From positions 12,608,011 through 12,672,010 of the forward strand of contig NC_088210.1 in assembly GCF_037126465.1 (NCBI RefSeq): a DNA stretch of 64,000 bases. The letters are read 5' to 3'. Positions 56,490-64,000 of this stretch are shown here, in pieces. Both the position numbers and the translations under genes were made by a program. Origin of the DNA: Ornithodoros turicata. Taxonomy: Eukaryota > Arthropoda > Arachnida > Ixodida > Argasidae. The number at the start of each line of letters is the position of its first letter. Position 1 is the stretch's first letter. A model generated the notes under the pieces. It worked only from the letters and a program-made list of their open reading frames with translations. It did not search any database and was not told the DNA's origin.

Positions 56490-56737
56490 CACTCTTAAAA
56501 ATGAACTTCACCGCATAGCACGCTCCTAGCCAACCATCATCTCGAATGATATCGTTATCTGCCCTGATTTGTCGAAACCGGGGGCGTACGCCTTTTCTGT
56601 GACAATTATGAACAGCATAAGTGTCACAGAAATGGCGTAGGCCACCCGTTTTCAACAAATCAGGGCAGATAACGATATCATTCGAGATAATGGTTGGCTA
56701 GAAGCGTGCTGTGCGGCGAAGTTCACTTTTAAGAGTG
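56490..56737. mobile_element. Family A1 foldback MITE, complete, third in chain
   Basis: TA flanks (56488-56489, 56738-56739). Intact to TTTTAAGAGTG. After it, TAGGAG could be a stub of the host copy's right arm before the text diverges. Confidence 0.93.
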
Positions 56738-56739
56738 TA

Positions 56740-58141
56740 GGAGTTGTGAATCGTAACGGTTTGAGTTCCGTGACGTGTCGTGTGCGTTGCACAGAGTGCA
56801 CGCATTACTAGCTATGTGTGTGCGGGTTGAAAGAAATTCGGAGATTCCATAGCGCCATGGTAGACATCGTGAAACGTCGTAATACCCCGAGTTAACAAAA
56901 AAGCCTCGATGTTGTTGTCACTATCTTCTTCACGCAACCACATATCTTCACATTTTTTTTTTACACTTCTCGGGTATAAATGTATATATTCACAGAAGCT
57001 AGCAAGCTAGTACAAGCTAATGTAGTTTGTATTCGTTCTAGCTTACTGTGGCTGTAATGCTCGTGTAGCTAGAGACTCACTTCACTTCGTGACGTCATAC
57101 CGATGCGGCGGCGCTGCTGTCCTGTTTGGTGTGGCTAAAATCGCACGACCATCGGGTCACTGCGTATTTTCTGTCGTAATTAAAGGCATGCCGCATGCGG
57201 ACGTGCTACGCGGTACAGAAAGGCCAAATACGCCGTACACACCATGCGGTTTCCTACTCCCTTTAGCTCACCAGCGACGTCTGCTCTATGCGCATGCGCA
57301 GATGCGTCCTCTTGTTTACAAATAGAAGTGGGTGTATACCGCAGGTGCGAACCTTTAAATCCCGGTTTGACTCATTCACTCTTATTCTGTTACTCTTTCA
57401 AGCCCAATCTTTTTTCACATTTTGAGAACCACTCCCAACCGGCATTCAGTAAAACGAACAATCCAAGCTTTTTTTTTTTTTGTCTATTGTAAAAGCTTTT
57501 TGTTGCAGCAAAAGCGTGGCAACACACGAGTCCAGATACCTATTTTCCGATGTGAAAGTAAAAGAAACACGAAACAGGATGTGTGCAAGCGTCGAAAATG
57601 GAAAGATAAATAAATTATCTTCAGCGAAATCGAACCGTTTCTCGGATTGAGAGCGCTTGAAACGAAGTGGAAACGCGGCCTGCCTTTGATGATTAGGTTC
57701 CCTCTCTGATTGACGAGGTAGCGGCTACTCAAAAAGGAAGATCTAATGAAACATAAATGAGAAAACTTTTTCGGTTCGTGTGCGCAGCCTCTGGCTGATG
57801 TTTTTGAGAAAGTGCACCTGTGTCGCGTTTTATAAGCTTGTTACTCCAATTTTCGACTCTCTTTTACCGGAACATCTTTCACGTTGGTTCTGTGCGGGAC
57901 CTTGTTCATTACTTCCCCGAAACGCCACGGGGCTCGAGTTGGACATGATGAAGTTCTGTATAACGTTTCTGCGGACGTTAAGTTTATTGTTAGTAAACTC
58001 AACTCCGCTCAAAGCAGCGACTTTGTTAGCTCACGATAAAAAAAAAAAAAGTGAGGCCTGTCGGAGTGTGGAAAAATTCGAGCCATCGGTCATATTACCA
58101 CGTCGTTAAGATAGCAAATAAAGGTAATTAGAGCAGATATA
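56740..58141. other. Unassigned
   Basis: T tracts near 56955 and 57470; a 109-codon plus frame (57780-58109) is unrecognised. No element found. Confidence 0.5.
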
Positions 58142-58230
58142 CAAGATAGAACTTAGCCACGTAAAACGCTCCCAGCCAACCAAGCACCGCGAGTGATCTC
58201 GGGCCCGTTTTAATAAAACGAGAGTAATAA
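58142..58230. mobile_element. Family A left-arm fragment
   Basis: GATAGAACTTAGCCACG..ACGCTCCCAGCCAACCAAG, then degenerate core text. No right arm nearby. Confidence 0.5.
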
Positions 58231-58935
58231 CGTTTTTACGATCTCTAAATTATAGCACCCCTACCCCTGGTGTACATATACTAACGTTAGCTGGATAGTT
58301 CATTACTTCCAGGACGCTAATGTTTCGCGCTGCTGCTGACTTTTAACGCCGTGAGCATCGCGCCGATGTTATGCCTCGACTTTTCGCTATGTCCCACTCC
58401 AATAACAGCCTTCTAGGCGACTCGTATTCATTCATTATTTGTCTAATTTATTTATTAAATTGGCTAACCTATTAGTTTATCTAGTTATGTAATTGATAAC
58501 TGGTTGATAATTATTATTTAATTAATACGGAGCATGAAGAATGTGCATTGTTATAAGGAGCAAGGATGCGACGTTTACCGTGACTCGAAAACATGTTTCG
58601 ACTGCGTGCGTTGGGAAACTTGCCCAGTGGGTTGTACCTTCTGTTGACTCTGTTGCATAAACACTTCCTCACCCAGATGGCGAACTGTGTTCGAGCGTCT
58701 TGAACCCTTCGTATTTTCTTAGGAAAATCGCAAGGGAAACGGAACACGGGCACGCCATCATCTGCCGCGCACGAAACAACAATCGTACAGCATCAATCAT
58801 ACTTGTGTGCAACACGCAAGTCGTATCTCCTGACGCGGTTCAGCCACCTGGTCACGAAACGTGAAGCCGGCCACACCAACCACCACAGCAGCAGCGAGCG
58901 GCGCACCGCGACAAGTGATAAAGAAGATTACCAGC
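58231..58935. other. Unassigned
   Basis: AT-rich 58430-58530; nothing recognised. Confidence 0.5.
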
Positions 58936-58939
58936 GGAA

Positions 58940-59379
58940 CAGACAATGATGATACCGTTCCTTTCCCCGACTTGTTCAAAACAGGATGCCTGTGCGCCTT
59001 TTGTGTTACAATTATGTCCTGCATACAACAACAACAATAAATGAAGACGTGATGATGACATGGGATGTTTCCCCGTGGTAGCCACAGGACACTACCCCAT
59101 TTCACAGTGGTTAATATGAGAGGATGAATTATGGTGAGAATGAAGCAACGACAGGTCGGAGTTCTGTTTAGAGCTCTTCGAGGAGTCCAGTGGCCTGCAT
59201 GAAAACAAAAAGGGAGCGAAGAGCCCGGCACTGATGTTCAGGGGAGCTCCATGGGCCAAGTACTTTGGACAAGCTGAATGTCCTGCATAATTGTCACAAA
59301 AATGGTGTGTTTTCAACAAATCATGGGAGAGAACGATTTCATTTGAGATTATGGTTGGTTAGGAGGTGAAGTTACTGCC
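58940..59379. mobile_element. Degraded family A copy with retroposon in its loop
   Basis: GATACCGTTCCTTTCCCC, TTGTTCAAAACAGG, TGTGTTACAATTATG | insert | TAATTGTCACAAAAATGG, TTTTCAACAAATCATGGG, GATTATGGTTGGTTAGG and GAAGTTAC. Both termini lost. Confidence 0.7.
59026..59278 (-). mobile_element. GTT-tailed retroposon insertion with 11-bp duplication
   Basis: Perfect TGTCCTGCATA flanks (59015-59025, 59279-59289). The minus strand reads AAATGGGGTAGTGTCCTGTG..CACGGGGAAACATCCC and ends in (GTTGTT)n, matching 25066-25190. The insertion is in the tip of the host hairpin. Confidence 0.85.
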
Positions 59380-59484
59380 ATTCCGATAAATGCATTAAGT
59401 TTGCCGTCTGACTAGGGCATTAAGTACTCTTTCTTACGAGAACAATTTCGGACTGGATCGACTCAGTGAAATGTGTCATTCATC

Positions 59485-59559
59485 ATTCGTCGCAATGGTG
59501 GCATCTATCATTCGTGGCGCAGAGCGTGCTATGCGTGGTGAAGTTCAGTTTTTAGAGTG
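59485..59559. mobile_element. Family A4 right-end fragment
   Basis: CATCATTCGTCGCAATGG, partly repeated as CTATCATTCGTGGCGCAG, then GCGTGCTATGCGTGGTGAAG and TTTTTAGAGTG with TA. Confidence 0.6.
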
Positions 59560-59561
59560 TA

Positions 59562-60118
59562 GAAACATGTATAGAGTATAACATCCACTTCCATACTGTT
59601 AGAAGCCCGTACATCTGTGTGATCCGGTATCCCGTCCTTTGAAAGCCATCCGATTCATTTGCGATTTTCGCAGTGAAAAACCTGTAGTAACGAGATAGCT
59701 ATATCTCCCACGATGAAAAGATGGCTCGCGTGATGGCATACCAACCACCGGGCCAAAGACAAAAGAGTGGAATTCTCCCCCGGCCGAGCGAGGAGTCCAT
59801 TAGTCGAACGAGAGAGCAAAGAAAAAGGATACTTTGAAACGCATTCAGAGGGGAACCCGTAAAATATCGGAGAATGGACCGCCATATGCCTCGCGCGCTG
59901 TTTGGAAATCGATGGGAAGCCGAAGGGCACGTTCAATAGAAAGCATACCATAACTAAAAACCCTGCAGAAAAAAAAAAGGGAGTGAAATGTCCTGACGGT
60001 GGCAATCCCAGTTGTGAAGTCTGCGAAAATGACCCCACAAAACGGAGAAATCTGCGGTTGAAAATCAAGCATCATTACTAACAATAGGTAGATGTAATAT
60101 GACGTGGTTTTACAGTTT
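59562..60118. other. Unassigned
   Basis: A 137-codon minus frame (59655-60068) is unrecognised; no repeat found. Confidence 0.4.
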
Positions 60119-60225
60119 CATTCTAAGAAAAAAAAGGAGTGAAATGGGGAGTAATTGCAGCTTCTAGTGCCCTAGACTGCAATTAGTCCCGATTTTACTC
60201 CCAAAAACCCGACATTCGCTCCCCA

Positions 60226-60463
60226 CACTCTTAGAAGTGAACTTCACCACATAGCACGCTCCTAGCCAACCATCATCCCGAATGACAACATTCTCGCCCC
60301 TGATTTGTTGAAAACGGGAGGAGGAGCCTATTTTGTGCCGTGCATAATTGGCACAAAATAGACTCCTCCTCCCGTTTTCAACAAATCTGGGGCGAGAACG
60401 TTGTCATTCGGGATGATGGTTGGCTAGGAGCGTGTCATGTGGTGAAGTTCATTTCTAAGAGTG
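60226..60463. mobile_element. Family A2 foldback MITE with proven CA duplication
   Basis: CACTCTTAGAAGTGAACTTC; core GTGCCGTGCATAATTGGCAC. CA at 60224-60225 and 60464-60465; the related copy at about 47571-47584 has a single CA in CTCCCCAGGACTGC. Confidence 0.95.
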
Positions 60464-60732
60464 CAGGACTGCAAACTGTCAATGAACTTCGCGAAATGGT
60501 CTTCCGAGTGCCACAATCTATGCAAATATGCGCTATTCGTGAATTTGATGGTATAAACTTGAAGACCAACTTAGAAATTTTCCACCCACACAGGGTAAGA
60601 AACAGTTAGGGCTTCTTTCTTCGCAAATTGTGCCCGATGTATATCGCAAGATTGTATATCACTCGATATAACCCTGTTGACGGTTTGATTCACAGTATTT
60701 TCATGCATGCACACGAATTATGTACCTGGAAC

Positions 60733-61639
60733 CAGAGTTCGAGGTAACTCGTTACAAGTAACTCCTTACTGTAACTAAGTTCCTTATTTTGGTAACTTGT
60801 AACTTAACTCGGTACTTTTGCGCCGTGGTAACTTTCAGAGGAACTCGTTCCTTTTTCAGGTAACTTTGCCAAAGTAAGTTAAGTTAAGTTCCAAGTTACT
60901 TTTAATTCGCTTTTTACTGAGGTGCACATATTTTCTTGCTTTCTCTCCGGTTCCTTCATGGCAGTTTTTGCCATAAAACGTGATACTGAATCGATTACAG
61001 GATTTTATTCAGGAAGTAAGAACCGCTGCCATTGAAATGAAGCTGAACCATTGTGCGCCCACAGGGAGTAAGATGCAAAGCGTTCGAATAGACTTCTACC
61101 AGAGAAACGTCATCATGACGTTGGTAGACACACTGAAACCGAAACAAACCGGAAGGAGAGGGCTTGGTTCCAGGAACGGGTACTTGTTCGCTGCCCCCTA
61201 TTGAAAGAAAAGTAGGACCGAAGGTCGCGTCCCTTTCAGGGACCATCGTAATCCCATCAAGACCGTGGCTTTCGGGTGCGACCTTGTTCACCTCTTGTTC
61301 AACTCTACCAAATTTGTGGCGCTGTCGCACGCTATGACGTCATTTGTTTACAAACAGGGAGAGGTCTATTGTTGGATATGAACGAAGACGATCTAAGCGT
61401 GCTGCATTCGTCCGCAGGGAACTCAAGGTCTAACTCATCTGCTCACACGCGCTGCACCTGCGTAATGCTATTTTGTGTCCGAAGTGACTTGGAAGTAACT
61501 CGTTCTTTTTTTTTAAGTAACTCAGTAACTACGAGTTACATTTCAGGCTGAAGAACTTCGTTATTAACTTAGTTACATTTTTCACAGGGTAACTTAACTT
61601 ATAACGAGTTCTTTTTGACGGGTAACTTCTCAATCTATG
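60733..61639. mobile_element. hAT-like element with GTAACT arrays
   Basis: Perfect CCTGGAAC duplication (60725-60732, 61640-61647). Ends CAGAGTTCGAGGTAACTC and inverted CATAGATTGAGAAGTTACC. GTAACT/AGTTAC words at 60743-60905 and 61490-61625. It contains the inverted GACCTCTACC element. Confidence 0.88.
61091..61366. mobile_element. GACCTCTACC-ended element, copy 3 (inverted)
   Basis: GACTTCTACCAGAGAAACG..CAAACAGGGAGAGGTC with TA flanks (61089-61090, 61367-61368). Reverse orientation to copies 1 and 2 (ATGACGTCATTTGTTTAC near the right). Confidence 0.8.
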
Positions 61640-61775
61640 CCTGGAACTGTTAGAACAGAGAATGAAATGCAGTCTCCACTCTGGGAGATTCATTTACTCC
61701 CGAAAAGGTCTATTTTTGTGTCAATACATTTAGTCCCCAGAAGGAGTAAAAACACTCCTTTTTTTTTTAGAGTGC

Positions 61776-62525
61776 GCTTTTGGAGTACCACGTCGAACAT
61801 ACCGGGTGTGTGCTCTAAAAAGTCAGCCATATTTTCGCGCGTGACGCGGTTACTCCTTGACGGAGAAACTTTCGCCGTCACACAGTGAAGAATCTTGGTC
61901 GTAGGTTTCTCCGGCGTAAATTCTTCAAAGTGCATGTCGCAGCGGAATCTGTCGTTCAAGTAGTCATTGCGTCACGCGCGTAAATGTGACAGACCTTTTA
62001 AAGCACACACGCTGAATATTTTACTTTTGATGATGACACCGTAACTTTATGAGGGCCCTGTTCCATGACGTTAACTCTAAGAACGTAATAAGCCTGAGTA
62101 AAAAAGCGTTACCGAGGTCTGCTTCCAGCCCTTTCAGCGTCCTTCAGTTACGTGACAAGACTGGGTGACACTAGTTTCTATAGTTTCATGAGGGTCTTGG
62201 ACTTATACTTGAGATGCTTGGTTGTCTGCATGATAGGCAAGCCTGAGCGATGCGCAAGACATGTAAAAAACACAACACGAAGAACTGTGTTGTCTTGTTT
62301 ACGTGTAAGTTGTTTACGCAAAAGGACGCTCTTCCACTCCCTTATCCAGCAATGAATTATGTCCATACACCAATGAATTACACTAATGAATTACGTCCTT
62401 TTGCGCCTCACCGCGACCAGCCGCGACAAAATATGTAAACCGAAACCAATTAAGTACTGCAACAAATGACCCTCTTCGGTAGCAGATTTTTCTCTAAAAC
62501 GTGTCCACTGAAGGTCCCGCAAGGG
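61776..62525. other. Unassigned, with one protein-like minus frame
   Basis: The minus frame running down from 61959 into the element edge at 61775 reads MNDRFRCDMHFEEFTPEKP and ENMADFLEHTPGMFDVV. Its composition looks like real protein, but I do not recognise it. It ends where the GGAGTAAA element begins, so it may be an exon or old coding fragment cut by that insertion. No splice signals could be assigned. Confidence 0.3.
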
Positions 62526-62527
62526 TA

Positions 62528-62776
62528 CACTCTTAAAAATGAACTTCACCGCATAGCACGCTCCTAGCCAACCATCATCTCGAGTGATATCGTTATCTGC
62601 CCTGATTTGTTGAAAACGGGAGGCGTACGCCATTTTTGTGACACTTATGCTGCTCATAATTGTCACAGAAAAGGCGTACGCCTCCCGTTTTCAACAAATC
62701 GGGGCAGATAACGATATCATTTGAGATGATGGTTGGCTAGGAGCGTGCTATGCGGTGAAGTTCATTTTTAAGAGTG
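62528..62776. mobile_element. Family A1 foldback MITE, complete
   Basis: TA flanks (62526-62527, 62777-62778). Core GGAGGCGTACGCC, loop TTATGCTGCTCATAA. Confidence 0.94.
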
Positions 62777-62778
62777 TA

Positions 62779-63027
62779 GTACCCATTTTAATGCCGACAG
62801 TACCCTGCTTTAGAAGTTTTATTTTTCTACGAAACTCACTTGAATTTTTATTTAAATGATGAGCTCCTCCCACTCATTCACACGGTGCGCAGCGTGTAGG
62901 CGGTATCGGACAGATACTTGTAAGAAAAGAAAGTTCGTCGATTGGTGCACCCGTTCGCGAATTATTTACGCGTGGATTTAACTGAGACACCCGGTATATG
63001 TGTAAGTTTAAGTAGTAAGTGTAAGTT
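62779..63027. other. Unassigned spacer
   Basis: Short AT-rich spacer between two A1 copies. Confidence 0.6.
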
Positions 63028-63029
63028 TA

Positions 63030-63276
63030 CACTCTTAAAAATGAACTTCACCGCATAGCACCCTCCTAGCCGACCATTACCTCGAATGATATCGTTATCT
63101 GCCCTGATTTGCTGAAAACGGGAGGCGTACGCCTTTTTTGACACTTATGCTGTTTATAATTGTCACAAAAAAGGCGTACGCCTCCCGTTTTCAGCAAATC
63201 AGGGAAGATAACGATATCATCCGAGACTATGGTTGGCTAGGAGCGTGCTATGCGGTGAAGTTCATTTTTAAGAGTG
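63030..63276. mobile_element. Family A1 foldback MITE, complete
   Basis: TA flanks (63028-63029, 63277-63278). Both arms carry a CAGCAAAT/ATTTGCTG variant where most copies have CAACAAAT/ATTTGTTG. Confidence 0.94.
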
Positions 63277-63326
63277 TAGTAGGAAGGAATGTGACAAAAG
63301 CCAGTGAATGAGACCCAGAAGGCAGA

Positions 63327-63402
63327 GGCCGCCGTATAGCCTAGTGGTTATCGGGCTCGACCAACAGTCGAGAGGTACGTAGGTCGATCCCCGTAGACCC
63401 GT
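63327..63402 (+). tRNA. tRNA-Val(AAC)-like sequence, pseudogene or SINE head
   Basis: GCCGCCGTATAGCCTAGTGG..TTATCGG gives a D arm and A box. CTCGA-CCAACAG-TCGAG is a perfect 5-bp anticodon stem with a 7-nt loop and AAC in anticodon position, but C replaces the universal U33. GGTCGATCC stands for the B box. The acceptor stem does not close well. More likely a tRNA-derived retroposon than a working tRNA. Confidence 0.45.
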
Positions 63403-63404
63403 AA

Positions 63405-64000
63405 ACAGTGGTGTCTCAACAGTGGTTGGAATGGTTGAGTGGTTTCTCAAGTGGTTTCCCAATAAAATCAGCATGCCCGAGACGTCAAGAATTGTGCATC
63501 AGCCCGTATAGTGTTCAAGGAGGGTATACAAAAACCACTTTTTGTACGTCCTCCTCTGTTATAACAATGAATGTCAATGCGAATGCCATGTGGTAATACT
63601 ACGCCTCATAATATATCTTCCCCTTACACACGAATGCCAACACTGATCGATAAAGAAAAAAATTCTGTCTCTAAGCGAAACATGAGCACAAATGACGTGG
63701 TTGAAAACTAGAGCCCGCCGCATGATGTCGTCAGAGACCGACTGAAGAAAATGCGGTATAGCCAGAAAACCGCAACCCTTCTGCTATTTCATTAACACAG
63801 CTGATGCTGTGCAGAAACCGGCAATTCCTGTCCGCTGCTGTTGCCTCCGAAGTAAGAAGCTCATTTGGAGGAAGAAACGCGACAAGAAAAAAAGAAAGAA
63901 AAGAAAAAAGAAGAAGAAAGAAGAAGTTGAAAACGGAGTTAACACCGAAGGCACGTTGAAGTCGTTTGACGCTTCGCTTTCCTTTTTTTCCCTTCGTTCC
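63405..64000. other. Unassigned
   Basis: Possibly the body of the preceding tRNA-like retroposon at 63405-63480; an A/G-rich run at 63885-63935. No gene recognised. Confidence 0.4.

Larger units (their letters stand above)
60119..61774 (+). mobile_element. GGAGTAAA element carrying two insertions
   Basis: CATTCTAAGAAAAAAAAGG at left, TTTTTTTTTTAGAGTG at right. Its own sequence is 60119-60225, 60464-60732 and 61640-61774; these join in the order seen in 47557-47933 (GACATT..CTCCCC, AGGACTGCAAA, TGTACCTGG, ACTGTTAGAACAG). Confidence 0.8.

Noticed and set aside
12357..63144. Many open frames on both strands sharing a peptide like ASRFQQIRADNDIIR..GWLGACYAVKF
   Set aside because: They are read-through of the family A palindrome, which gives the same peptide from either strand. 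There is no independent coding evidence.

Overview
This is a 64 kb stretch of animal nuclear DNA with no intact gene that I can recognise. Almost everything identifiable is a transposable element or a remnant of one. The best guess for the host is an ixodid tick or a close relative (about 0.6). The basis is a repeated SINE with a serine-tRNA-like head, an internal GGTTCGAATCC B box and a (CAC/CAT)n tail, which resembles the tick SINE family I know as Ruka, together with retroelement remnants typical of arthropods. No search was run, so the host is an inference.

The dominant component is a family of foldback MITEs, called family A here, with about 34 full, partial or interrupted copies. Each copy is close to one whole-length palindrome of about 200-250 bp. 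The ends are CACTCTTAAAA or CACTGTTAAAA followed by a shared outer arm (AACTTCACC..ATAGCACGCTCCTAGCCAACCATC). The core falls into types: A1 (GGAGGCGTACGCC, then GTGACA..TGTCAC), A2 (GAGGAGCC, then GTGCC..GGCAC), A3 (GGCGCC, then CTGGGACA..TGTCCCAG) and A4 (GAATGATAGGGTTATCGC). Target duplications are 2 bp: mostly TA, but direct CA and TG pairs also occur.

The second component is a set of hAT-like non-autonomous elements. Several have clear 8-bp target duplications and CAGGG/CAGAG/CAGTG-type ends. Most carry subterminal arrays of one short motif, and the motif differs from element to element: AGTACT, GTAACT, TTTAAATAC, GTAATGCATTAC, GGAATGGAAT, GAATCCGAATC, GGATTTAATCC, ACCGGC. An element with CCAATATGGG arrays (45770-46806) has the same architecture but different ends.

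Other elements are two TTAA-flanked elements, a Tigger/pogo deletion derivative, a GACCTCTACC-ended family (three copies plus a fragment), a CACTCTAAG/GGAGTAAA family (three copies), one long-TIR foldback, SINEs and 5'-truncated SINE or LINE tails with 9-13 bp duplications, and decayed coding pieces of LINEs (RNase H and C-terminus), a GIY-YIG (Penelope-like) retroelement, a BEL/Pao element and one LTR.

Layout: 0-5 kb, nested hAT-like elements; 5-12 kb, mostly unassigned plus an inverted repeat, a SINE and a LINE tail; 12-24 kb, family A copies, BEL/Pao and LTR remnants, and a deep nest at 22-24 kb; 24-33 kb, GIY-YIG remnant, TTAA element and a family A cluster around a LINE; 33-41 kb, hAT-like elements and A2/A3 copies; 41-47 kb, Tigger, GAATCC and CCAATATGG elements and a LINE; 47-55 kb, sparse; 55-64 kb, family A chains and a four-layer nest at 60.1-61.8 kb. 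These parts do not form a pathway. Their relationships are insertion histories, several of which can be read from paralogous empty sites.
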